From NCBI GenBank assembly GCA_913048175.1, contig CAJWVX010000006.1, positions 1 to 49,826 on the forward strand: 49,826 nt of DNA. The letters are read 5' to 3'. This DNA is from an uncultured Flavobacteriales bacterium. GTDB lineage: Bacteria > Bacteroidota > Bacteroidia > Flavobacteriales_E > Vicingaceae. Of this stretch, positions 18,445 to 29,000 are shown piece after piece. The notes beneath the pieces were generated by a model. That model did not search any database. It was not told where the DNA came from and saw nothing but the letters and a program-made list of their open reading frames with translations. The position numbers and the translations under genes were made by a program. Position 1 is the stretch's first letter; each line of letters opens with the position of its first letter.

Positions 18445-18475
18445 AAAAAGCCGATTCTTATGAATCGGCTTTTTT
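18445..18475. terminator. Bidirectional intrinsic terminator between tRNA-His and the convergent DUF4249 gene
   Basis: AAAAAGCCGATTC-TTAT-GAATCGGCTTTTTT, with A-tract and T-tract on both sides. Confidence 0.85.
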
Positions 18476-18501
18476 GTTTCTATTAATATTTCCCTCCCTT
18501 T

Positions 18502-19296
18502 TTAAGGCTCTATTAAAATTGATACTTCACTCTTTGCGTAAGCTCCAAAGTAACCTACAACATTATCTCCACTTAAATTACTCTGAGGGTTCCCAGGAAC
18601 TTCTCCTTCTTGAGAAGAACTTAATCCTACAAAATACCTGAAATTTGGCTCATCTACTGATATTAATTGAATAGTAGCTACCTCTTCAGCAGTATAAGAG
18701 GAATTAAACACAGGTAAACCCGTTGAAGCTCCATCTATTGCATCATCACTCCAATTTACAAACCCATCTAATTGTTCCTCACCTAGGAAAGACTTCATTC
18801 TATAAAAATTGATAACATTTAAAGGATCAGTAAAGTGACATATAATGCTATATTCTACTTCATCATTACTGCCAAAACTAGGATCTTCATTATAAGTAAG
18901 AGAGTCTATTTCAATTCTTGGATTCATAAAAGAAGTAGCAGTAATTATTTCACCGTTAATATTTACGTTTAACTCATAAGCTCTTCCTGCTACTCCTATT
19001 AGGTTAGAATTTGTGTAATAACCAGGCATAGTATAAACTTCTGTCAAGTTAAACACACCACCAACCCCATCTTTTATTTGTACCGAAGCGTTAGATACTA
19101 TCTCAATAGCATCATTATTATCAAACGGACGAGTTTTAGAGATAGAAACAAAATTATCTCCCAAACTATCATAAACAATTCCTTCAATCACAAAAAGTTG
19201 TTCAGAATCTTTTAAATCTAAATCAATTTCTTTTTCACATGCTGAAAATATTACGAGAATTGAACTAATAATTAATATCGTTTTAAAGGTTTTCAT
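18502..19296 (-). CDS. DUF4249 family lipoprotein
   Basis: MKTFKTILIISSILVIFSACEKEIDLDLKDSEQLFVIEG lipobox and DUF4249 N-terminus; follows a TonB receptor gene. Confidence 0.85.
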   Translation of the reverse strand: MKTFKTILIISSILVIFSACEKEIDLDLKDSEQLFVIEGIVYDSLGDNFVSISKTRPFDNNDAIEIVSNASVQIKDGVGGVFNLTEVYTMPGYYTNSNLIGVAGRAYELNVNINGEIITATSFMNPRIEIDSLTYNEDPSFGSNDEVEYSIICHFTDPLNVINFYRMKSFLGEEQLDGFVNWSDDAIDGASTGLPVFNSSYTAEEVATIQLISVDEPNFRYFVGLSSSQEGEVPGNPQSNLSGDNVVGYFGAYAKSEVSILIEP

Positions 19297-19300
19297 ATTC

Positions 19301-21643
19301 TTAAAATTTAAAATTATAAGTAACTGATGGTATCATCTTAAACAGTGAGGTTTGGGTAATCTTTGAATCTTCAAAAGAGATAGAATATGCGTTTTCACGA
19401 GCATAAAGATTGTAAACAGAAAAATTCCAACTCGATGTAAATCTCTTTTTCGTTTTTTCAGTTTCGCCAGTTTCTAAATTCTTTACCTCTTTATATTTCT
19501 TACCGTCCCAAGTAAGCCCAATATCCATCCTATGATAATTAGGCATTCTAGATCCGTTCCTATCAGAATATAAATTAACAGTTTGATTATCAATTTCATA
19601 TTTACCTGTTGGAAATGTTACTGCATTACCAGTATAATAAACAAAAGTTGACGAAATCTTTACCCTATCACTTAATGAATACATACCCACAAGAGATAAA
19701 TCATGTGTTCTATCTTGTTTTGTAGAAAACCATTCTCCATCATTTAACACCTCAAATTTGTTCTGGCTTTTAGCCAATGTATAACTTATCCATCCTGTAA
19801 ATTTCCCTTTTCTCTTTTTTAGAAATAACTCTATACCAAAAGCTCTTCCTTCGCCATATAATAGCTCACCTTCTACAATAGGGTTTAATGAAACTTCTGC
19901 CCCATTTTTATAATCAATAGTATTATCTAAAATCTTATAATATACTTCGGTAGAAAACTCATACACGTTATTTTTAAAGTTCTTAAAGAAACCTAAAGCT
20001 ACTTGATCAGAAACTTCTGGTTTAATGTTATTGCTACTAGGCATCCAAGTATCCGTTGGACTTTCACTTGATGAGTTAGATAACAAATGTAAATACTGGT
20101 TACTTCTTGCATAGGAAGTTTTTAAAGAACTTGATTCGTTCAATTGATATTTAACAGACACACGAGGCTCTAATCCATTATAAGAAGATACTTTTTGCCA
20201 ACTTGTATAGTTTGTTGTATCAGAAATTGAACCATCATCTTCAAATGAATAAATTTCTCCGGGACCTACCTGTGTGAAATTTGAATATCTAAGACCATAA
20301 GTAACTGATAATAAGTCATTAATTTTTTGTTCATTTGATAAATACAAACCACTTTCTATAGAATATCTTTTTTCAATTTTAAGTTCATTAATATTCTCTA
20401 ATTCTCCTGTAGATGAAAACTCACCAGGTGCAAAAGTATGGTGTACTAAACTACCTCCGAATTTAATTTTATTCTTATCATTTAAATAGAAGTCAAGATC
20501 TTCTTTGATAGTTAAATCTTCAATTTTAGAATCTATTTGAAACTCTGCTGCATCAATACTAAATTTATAATTATAATTACTATAAATAAGCGATGTGTTA
20601 CTGAAGAGCTTATCATTAAACAAATGGTTCCATCTTAATGTTGCAGTAGTATTACCCCAATTAATACCAATTCGATCTTTAATGCCAAGCTCATCTTTCC
20701 CAAAATAACCTGACAAAAACACTCTATCTTTTTTGCTCAACCTATAATTAGCTTTTAAATTTAAATCATAAAAATATAGTGTTGTATTTTTGATATTTTC
20801 ATTGCTAGATAATCTAGTAAACTGATCAACATATGTTCTTCTTCCAGAAATTATAAAAGAACCTTTATTTTTAACTATGGGAGCTTCAATCGTTAATTTT
20901 GATGAAATCAAACCCAAGCCACCACTAACAGACAATTTTTTAGAGTTTCCATCTTTCATTTTGATATCCAATACAGATGATAGTCTACCTCCAAATTGAG
21001 CTGGCATACCTCCCTTGTATAATGTTAAATCTTTAATTGCATCCGAATTAAAAACAGAGAAAAAACCTAATAAGTGAGAGGCATTATATACGGGTGCTTC
21101 ATCTAATAAAATAAGATTCTGATCAGCACTCCCACCTCGAACAAAGAAACCTGCGCTTCCTTCTCCTCCGGTAGCTACTCCAGGTAATAGTTGTATCGTT
21201 TTTAAGACATCTCTTTCTCCAAATAGAACAGGAATACTTTCAATCTCTTTCATATCAATTTTAGTAACACTCATTTCTGTAGAACGAATATTTTCATCTT
21301 CTTTTTTAGCGTTAACCTCAAAAGCTTCCAATTCATTAGCACCACTTCCTAATTCAATATCTTTTTTGTTATTTTGATTAAAATTGATTTTATACTCTTG
21401 TGTTTGAAATCCTACATAACTATACTGTATTGTATATTCACCTTTCGGAAGTGTTAATGAGTAAAAGCCATAAACGTTACTAATAGTTCCTGTTCCAGGA
21501 AGTTCTTTAACAAAAATAGTTAAGCCAATTAAATCCTCACCATTACTTAAATCTTTAACTGTTCCACTAAGCGTATACTTTTCTTGAGCAAGAATATTAA
21601 TTGAATAAAGAAACACTAATATAAAAAGTCCATTTTTCATCAT
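19301..21643 (-). CDS. TonB-dependent receptor with N-terminal carboxypeptidase-regulatory-like domain
   Basis: YTLSGTVKDLSNGEDLIGLTIFVKE...; plug PVLFGERDVLKTIQLLPGVATGGEGSAGFFVRGGSADQNLILLDEAPVYN. Confidence 0.95.
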   Translation of the reverse strand: MMKNGLFILVFLYSINILAQEKYTLSGTVKDLSNGEDLIGLTIFVKELPGTGTISNVYGFYSLTLPKGEYTIQYSYVGFQTQEYKINFNQNNKKDIELGSGANELEAFEVNAKKEDENIRSTEMSVTKIDMKEIESIPVLFGERDVLKTIQLLPGVATGGEGSAGFFVRGGSADQNLILLDEAPVYNASHLLGFFSVFNSDAIKDLTLYKGGMPAQFGGRLSSVLDIKMKDGNSKKLSVSGGLGLISSKLTIEAPIVKNKGSFIISGRRTYVDQFTRLSSNENIKNTTLYFYDLNLKANYRLSKKDRVFLSGYFGKDELGIKDRIGINWGNTTATLRWNHLFNDKLFSNTSLIYSNYNYKFSIDAAEFQIDSKIEDLTIKEDLDFYLNDKNKIKFGGSLVHHTFAPGEFSSTGELENINELKIEKRYSIESGLYLSNEQKINDLLSVTYGLRYSNFTQVGPGEIYSFEDDGSISDTTNYTSWQKVSSYNGLEPRVSVKYQLNESSSLKTSYARSNQYLHLLSNSSSESPTDTWMPSSNNIKPEVSDQVALGFFKNFKNNVYEFSTEVYYKILDNTIDYKNGAEVSLNPIVEGELLYGEGRAFGIELFLKKRKGKFTGWISYTLAKSQNKFEVLNDGEWFSTKQDRTHDLSLVGMYSLSDRVKISSTFVYYTGNAVTFPTGKYEIDNQTVNLYSDRNGSRMPNYHRMDIGLTWDGKKYKEVKNLETGETEKTKKRFTSSWNFSVYNLYARENAYSISFEDSKITQTSLFKMIPSVTYNFKF

Positions 21644-22020
21644 AACACAAAAGTATTCTTAAAAAAACATATACAATAAATTCTATTATGAATTAATTGT
21701 TAATTTTTTATAATTTATCTCGCTATATATCGATCTATATTTTGAATAGCTCAAATACTTATTTACCCGGTATATCATATTTTAAAAAAACAGCATCTTT
21801 TGTGTTAACGCACACTATTTAAATGGGTATTTAACTACTTCTTTTGGAAATGGCTTTAAACATATTTTCTTGGTTCTTTTAATATTATTTAGACATTCCT
21901 GCTTAAGCTATATTTCTTTCAGTGCTTTTGTTATTTAGCCAAAATAGATGTTAACATACAAATAATATTACTATCTTAGATAGGTGATTAAGAAGTTTAT
22001 GAATGATTGTTTATCTAAGT

Positions 22021-22072
22021 AATAGAATTCGTTTGTAGCTGGAAGCTACAAACAACAATTCTTAATTCTATT
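22021..22072. repeat. Large imperfect inverted repeat (hairpin) in an 840-bp intergenic region
   Basis: Inner perfect stem GTTTGTAGCT-GGA-AGCTACAAAC (22031-22053), flanked by AATAGAATT / AATTCTATT (22021-22029 / 22064-22072). Confidence 0.6.
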
Positions 22073-22484
22073 TTAGAATACACTTATTTTTAAATACTTA
22101 TTGTACTTAAAGTGGTTTTTATTCATGTAGATTGCAGTGCATATTATTCTCAATTACTGCAGCAAACTGAAACATCGAACTTTGAATGGTCGGATGGTCA
22201 ACATTAACAACTTGATATTTATAAAAACTCTTTTATATATTTGTAGTTTAGAGTGAAAATGAACTTAAAGCATACTTTTTGAAGAATAAATGTTTTCGTC
22301 TAAAGATGTATTTTAAACCTAGTGATGAGATTTTAGCTAACGAAATTATGTATCTTTGTTTACATAAAATAATGCGAAATAACCTTGTTTTTCAACTACC
22401 AAATTTAATTTTAAAGTCGGCAGAAATAGTATCATAATTAATGACGGATAATTAACAATCATTTAACTTTACTTTGTTTTCATT

Positions 22485-25400
22485 TTGAGTTTAAGCAAAT
22501 ACATATTATTCCTTTTAACCTTTTTAATTATTTTAAAAGGTAAAGCTCAAAACCATGATGTCTATTTAATTGGGAATTTAAAAGGCCCTAAAATGGAAAA
22601 ACGTTTACGCCACCTTTCCCAATCTATAAAACAACAAAGTAATGGAAAGGAATTCACTTTACTTCTTCTAGGTGATATCAGACAAAAAAATCTAATCAAA
22701 GAAGACTCACTCATCTCTTTTTTAAAAAAAATTGAACAAAAAAACGGAAAAATAATTGCAGTTACTGGTGATCGGGATTGGGACAAATCAAGTAACCATG
22801 GCTTAGATACTGTAGCTGCTTTAGAACATCGTTTTAACACCAAATTAGGGCATCATATATTTATCCCTTCAAAAGATTGTCCTGGCCCAACGATTAGAGA
22901 TATTGGAAATAATATTAGAATCATAGGAATTAACTCTCAATGGTGGTTACACCCATTCAGAAAAGCTTTACCTGTTGATTCTGATTGTAAAAACAGTACT
23001 AAAGTTCAAATTTTAGATGAGTTAAATGAAGCTATAGAGTCCGCAGCAGGAAGGCAAGTAATTATTATGACTCATCATCCAATCATTTCTGGAGGAGTTT
23101 ATGGAGGAGCTCTAAATATGATTGAGCATATTTTTCCTTTCAAGCATGATAAACCGAATAACAAAACTTTTTTGCCTTTTTATGGCTCATTTTATATGAA
23201 CTACCGAAGAAACATTGGTAGCACTCAAGATATGAGCAGCGAGGTCTATGACTCTTTTATTAAAGATATTGATGGCGTAGTACGAGATTATAAAAATATA
23301 ATAATTTGCTCGAGTCATGAGTATGATATGGAAGTATTAAAGACTAATAATAATTATCAAATTATTTCTGGAGCATTATTAAAAACTTCAAAAGTTAATA
23401 ATATTGAAAACACACTATACGCTTCAGATAAATTAGGTTATATTAAACTAGAAGTAGGAAAAGATAGTGTTTGGAGTAAAATTTTACTTTATGATAAACT
23501 GACAAACACTTATAATGTAAAGTCGAAATTTGTTTTAAATGATCACCTCCTAAAACAAAAGCAAAAAGAGATTACAATATTAAGTGATAATTCTAAAAAC
23601 AAAAAAGGAGACTTATTTTATGGTGGTAATTACAAAGCAAATTCACTAAAAAAAGTATTTTTCGGCAACTTATATAGAGATGCTTGGACTACCCCTATAG
23701 AAATTCCTACCCTTAATTTAGACACAATTTTTGGTGGCCTAACCCCATTAAAAGAAGGTGGCGGTTTACAAACTGTTTCTTTAAAATTTGTAGATAAATA
23801 CGGAAGAAAATATGCTTTCAGATCTATTAATAAAAACCCTATTAAATCTATTCCAATAGAATTTAGAATTGATTTAGTTGAGGGTATAACTCAAGATATG
23901 ACAGCAACACAGCATCCCTATGGAGCACTATTCGTTTCTAATTTATTAGATTCTACCAATTTGGAACACGAAAAAGCTAAACTCTTTGTAATGCCAGATG
24001 ATCCTAAATTAGGTATTTACCGAGAAAAGTTTGCAGGAATGTTTGGTATGTTAGAACAAAAACCAACCGAGCTTAAAGATTTGAAATACAGTTATGCCAA
24101 GGCTAATTCTGTAAAAGGTTCATTCAGTGTTTTTAAAAAGATTTATGATTCTCCAAAACATCGAATTGATACTGCTCTATTTGCTAAAGCAAGGATTTTT
24201 GACATCTTTATTGGAGATTGGGATAGACATGAAGATAATTGGAAATGGTTAGGTTATAAAAAAGATAGCACCTCTACCTCTTATAAAATTTATCCAAAAG
24301 ATAGGGATCATGCATTTTCAAGAATGGATGGTTTATTTTATTTTTTAGCTGATAGAGAATGGGGAATTCCTTTTCGAGAAAATTTTGATTATAAATTTAC
24401 TGGTCTTACCAGTTTAACTAATAAAGGAAACCATATGGATAGGATGTTACTATCTGGGTTAAGTAAAGAAAAATGGCTAAGCATTACAGACGAACTCATG
24501 TCAGAGATTACGGATGAAACAATTGATAGAGCCCAACTCTCTTTTCCTAAAGAAATACAAAATAAATCAGGCCAAATTATTGCTGAAAAACTAAAATCAA
24601 GAAGAAAAAAATTAAGCAAATTTATAGAAAAGTACTATTACTTAATCTCAAAAGAAGTTGACATTTTAGGTACTAATAAAAAAGAAATATTTGATGTTGA
24701 ACGTTTTATGGATGGAACAACAGTTGTAAAAGTTATTAGCAAAAAACGAAACAATGAAGTGCTTTATAAAAGAACTTTTAAATATTCTGAAACTAAAGAA
24801 ATTAGGCTGTTTGGGCTAGGCGGAGTAGATAGTTTTTATGTGCATGGCACAAGTTATAGAAACTCTTTAATTAGAATTATAGGAGGTTCAGAGCAAGATA
24901 TTGTATTGGACAAATCTTATGTTAAAGAAGGCTCTAAGAAGACTTTGGTTTATGATTATTTTAACGATGTAATTGTAACTTCAGAAAGAGAGACTAGAGT
25001 TGTATTTTCGGATGATAGTGAAATCAATGAATACGATCAAAAGTCTTATAAAAACAACATATATGTTCCTCTTCCTATATTTTTAACGAATCCTGATGAT
25101 GGAATTAGCGGAGGTTTTGCATTAAAACAAATAAGATACGGTTTTGGACATAAAAAGTACAAAAGCATTAGTAACTACAAAATGTTTTCATCAACTAATG
25201 GAGCAACACAAATAGAGTTAAACCACAAACAAAATATAGCAAGAAGTAATTGGTTTGCCACTGGGAATATAGACTTTGGTCAATCCTTTAGATTTTACCG
25301 GTTTTTTGGTGAAGGAAATACTACAACTTTCAATGATAGTATTAATGATGGAGGTTTTTATAAAACACGATACAAGGGTGCTATTCTTTCGGCAGGAGCC

Positions 25401-26090
25401 GAATTAGAGTTTCTAGAAAAAAGTCGATTCTCCATAAATGGTATAATAGAAGCTTTAGTTAAAAATCAATCAGATGAATCTTATTTTGACGCCTTTCCTG
25501 ACAAAAGCCTAGAAGCTAAAAATGCTGGAGGAGCAGCAATTAAGTTAGATATTGACTTTAGAGATAATCCAAGCTTCACTAATAGAGGAATGCGTCTTAC
25601 TATTAGTAACAAATCACTGATCTCTAGAGGGCAACTTTTTGGAAATATTAAAGGAGAACTAAGTTATTATGGAACTAGCAGTCTATTAATACCTATCACT
25701 TTAGGTGTTACTATTGGCAGTGTAAGAACTTTTGGTGATGAAATACCTTATTATCATTTGGCTAATTTGGGGCAATCAAACAATCTTAGAGGATATCTAC
25801 AAAACAGATTTTCAGGAAAAGGATCTAACTATTTAAATACTGATTTAAGATTCCATTTTGGAAAATTAAAATCTGACTTTTTACCGATATACTATGGTTT
25901 TTCACTTTTTAATGACATTGGTCAGATTTTAAATAAAAATCAGTTTATAGCTTCTAAATGGCATCATGGTTATGGAACCGGTATATATATTACACCAATA
26001 AATAAAGAATTTGTTACGCTACACATTAATGTTGAAAGGTCTAAAGAAAAATCGACCTTTTTAAAAATTAAGTTTGGAGTATTGTTATGA
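22485..26090 (+). CDS. Metallophosphoesterase-like, kinase-like central region and Omp85/BamA-like barrel fusion protein (copy 1)
   Basis: TTG start, signal peptide; MPE-like LLLGDIR, VTGDRDWD, MTHHPIISGGVYGG; central FDIFIGDWDRHEDNWKW...YPKDRDHAF; C-terminal barrel with IDFRDNPSFTNRGMRL and LRGYLQNRFSGKGSNYLNTDLR (Omp85 RGF-type motif). Confidence 0.8.
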   Translation: MSLSKYILFLLTFLIILKGKAQNHDVYLIGNLKGPKMEKRLRHLSQSIKQQSNGKEFTLLLLGDIRQKNLIKEDSLISFLKKIEQKNGKIIAVTGDRDWDKSSNHGLDTVAALEHRFNTKLGHHIFIPSKDCPGPTIRDIGNNIRIIGINSQWWLHPFRKALPVDSDCKNSTKVQILDELNEAIESAAGRQVIIMTHHPIISGGVYGGALNMIEHIFPFKHDKPNNKTFLPFYGSFYMNYRRNIGSTQDMSSEVYDSFIKDIDGVVRDYKNIIICSSHEYDMEVLKTNNNYQIISGALLKTSKVNNIENTLYASDKLGYIKLEVGKDSVWSKILLYDKLTNTYNVKSKFVLNDHLLKQKQKEITILSDNSKNKKGDLFYGGNYKANSLKKVFFGNLYRDAWTTPIEIPTLNLDTIFGGLTPLKEGGGLQTVSLKFVDKYGRKYAFRSINKNPIKSIPIEFRIDLVEGITQDMTATQHPYGALFVSNLLDSTNLEHEKAKLFVMPDDPKLGIYREKFAGMFGMLEQKPTELKDLKYSYAKANSVKGSFSVFKKIYDSPKHRIDTALFAKARIFDIFIGDWDRHEDNWKWLGYKKDSTSTSYKIYPKDRDHAFSRMDGLFYFLADREWGIPFRENFDYKFTGLTSLTNKGNHMDRMLLSGLSKEKWLSITDELMSEITDETIDRAQLSFPKEIQNKSGQIIAEKLKSRRKKLSKFIEKYYYLISKEVDILGTNKKEIFDVERFMDGTTVVKVISKKRNNEVLYKRTFKYSETKEIRLFGLGGVDSFYVHGTSYRNSLIRIIGGSEQDIVLDKSYVKEGSKKTLVYDYFNDVIVTSERETRVVFSDDSEINEYDQKSYKNNIYVPLPIFLTNPDDGISGGFALKQIRYGFGHKKYKSISNYKMFSSTNGATQIELNHKQNIARSNWFATGNIDFGQSFRFYRFFGEGNTTTFNDSINDGGFYKTRYKGAILSAGAELEFLEKSRFSINGIIEALVKNQSDESYFDAFPDKSLEAKNAGGAAIKLDIDFRDNPSFTNRGMRLTISNKSLISRGQLFGNIKGELSYYGTSSLLIPITLGVTIGSVRTFGDEIPYYHLANLGQSNNLRGYLQNRFSGKGSNYLNTDLRFHFGKLKSDFLPIYYGFSLFNDIGQILNKNQFIASKWHHGYGTGIYITPINKEFVTLHINVERSKEKSTFLKIKFGVLL

Positions 26091-29000
26091 GGAATTTAAT
26101 CACTTTGTTTACCATACTGTTATTACAACTCAACGCAAAGGCTTTAAATAGGGACAGCATTAATTATAGAATTTTTAATATTGGAAATATTGTTGATGTT
26201 AAAAATAAACCTGATTTTGCTCATTCTTTAAAGGGTTTAATTTCCTCATCTTCAGAACCTGCTCTTTTAATCCTGAATGGTGATCTTATAAAAAAAAATA
26301 AGTCTAATTATTTAGGGTATGATTCTTTAAATATATTCAACATGCTTAAGGTTTTTTCTACAATCTCAAATTGTAAAACAATGGTTATTCCTGGGGATAG
26401 GGATTGGAATAATTCAGGAAAACATGGCCTTGAAAAAGTAAATAAATTAGAAACGCTTATTGAGCATAAAAGTTTAGAAAATGTTAAATGGGTATTAGAC
26501 AATGGATGCCCTGGACCAATTCTCATCGAGTTAGACAGTAATCTTTTATTTATGGCAATTAATACACAATGGTGGAATCATCCTCATGATAAACCTACAT
26601 CAGTTGATGGACTTTGTAAAATTAACACAAAAAAAGATTTTATCATCGAATTTGAAAATGCTTTATCTGAATCAGAAGATAAGAACTTAATAATTGCCGG
26701 GCACTTTCCGCTAGTCATTCAAAGAAAACCTTCTTTAAAAGATTTTATTCTTCCACTTCCAATTCTCGGGAGTTTTACGGCTTCCTTTCATCAAAATATT
26801 GGTGGCCATAAAGATATAGTTAATGACTTATTTAACTCTATTCGAAAAAAACTATTAAAAAAAATATCTTTAAAACAGGGGGTAATTTACCTTTCAGGTC
26901 ATAATTATAATACTCAAATAATTAAGGACGAAAAAAACTATTTCATCAACAATGGATTACCAAATAAATCTAAAAATAATAGAGGAATAAATACAGCCTT
27001 ATACTCCTCTAACTCTCCTGAAATTATTGAGGTCGTCTATTATTCTAATGGTAAAATTTCGAGTAATATATATTCCTTTATTAATTCCAAATTTCAACTA
27101 AAAAAAGAAGTGCCTTTATATCGTTCTATACATGATTCTAATCAAAAAAAATCTATAAAAAACGGAAACAATCTAACACCTTTCAATTACTCTAACAAGT
27201 GTTGCTTATCTGATGTTTCAAATATTATTGCTAATAAAAGTGATACTTCACTCTTTACTTCTGCAGGAAATTATAATGCAAGATTTATTAAAAAGCTCTT
27301 TATAGGCAATCATTACCGAACTAGCTGGAATGCTATAATTGAAGCCCCTATCCTTAATATGGATACTACAAAAGGTGGTTTAAAGGCCTATAATATAGGC
27401 GAAGGACACCAAACAACTTCAGTAAAAATGTATGGAAAAGATGGTTATGCCTATACTTTTAGATCAGTAAATAAAGATGCTACAAGGGGATTAGGAGGTG
27501 ATCTTATCAAATCATTAATAGCAAGACAATTACAAGATAACGTTTCGATGCAACATCCTTATGGAGGGCTTATTGTAAGTAAATTACTAGATAACACTTC
27601 AATTTTACATGCTCAACCTAAACTTTACATGTTACCTAAAAGTGATAACTTAGGTAGTTTTGTTGAGTATGAAGGACTTTTGGGCATTTTAGAAGATCAT
27701 CCAAAAAATCCAAAAAAAGTCAACAAAACATTTGCTAATGCTGATAAAATTTTACGAGGCCATCAGCTAAACAAAAAGCTTTATGAAAACTACAATCATA
27801 AAGTTGATGCTAAAGAGTACACTAAAGCCAGAGTCTTTGATATCCTAGTTAATGATTTTGGTAAACATGAAGACAATTGGAAATGGGCCGGTTACAAATC
27901 TGATACAGGAACAATTTATCGTCCTATACCCCGAGATAGAGATCTAGTTTTCACTAAAAGAGATGGTATACTTCCTTGGATAGCAGATAGAGAATGGATG
28001 TTAGAGTCAGGAGAAAATTTTGGTTATAAAATAATTGATATTAAAAGCTTAATGTGGGCAGCCCGTCATCCTGATCGTTTCTTAACTAATGAAATGGACA
28101 AACAAGATTGGTTAGATGCAAGTAACTACATTAAACATCAAATTACCGATAGTGTAATTCATACTTCTATCCTTGCATTACCCAAGGAAATACAATCTCT
28201 TTCTGGCTCTACAATAGAGGCTAAACTAAATACACGAATTAAAGAGTTAGATAGGTATACACTTCAATATTATATGCTTCTTGCAAAACAGGTGGATGTT
28301 ACGGGGTCAAACAAACCAGAGTATTTTGATATACTAAGAAATAAAGATAATTCTGTAGATGTATCTATATTTAATATAAAGAAAAATTCTATTAGTCTAA
28401 AAGGAGATAAACTAATTTATCACAGAAAATTTAATCTAGATGAAACAAAAGAAATTCGGATTTATGGTCTAGGATCTATTGATGTTTTTAACATTTCTGG
28501 AAGTGCTAAAAAATCAATTAAACTTATTATTATCGGTGGAGATGGAGCTGACATTATTGCTGACTACTCTAAAGTTAATGGAATAAATAAACTCAGCAAA
28601 ATTTATGAAAATAATTTAAATAGTCAGATCAATTTAGGCACTGAAGCAAGGATGGTAAAAACCTGGAATGCCGATTTATACGATTTCCAACCTTCTATTT
28701 TTGAGTACAACAGATATACACCTATAGCATCTGCTAGTTACAGTGTAGATAATGGTTATAAGCTAGGAGGTGGAGTTCAATTTACCAAGAAAGAAAAATT
28801 CGGAAATATAGATTTTTCTGCTAAACATAGATTTTTATTAGAAGCTTCAACACAACAGAACAATATATTTCATCATTACAGTAGATACCACAATATGTTT
28901 AGAAAATGGGATCTTGAGTTTGGAACATTTTTAGCCAATCATAATAATTTAACTAACTTTTTTGGTATGGGCAATAACACCGAAAAGAATGAGAATTTAG

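Noticed and set aside
22021-22072. Integron attC site
   Set aside because: Hairpin lacks clear R/L core boxes and there is no integrase or cassette array nearby.
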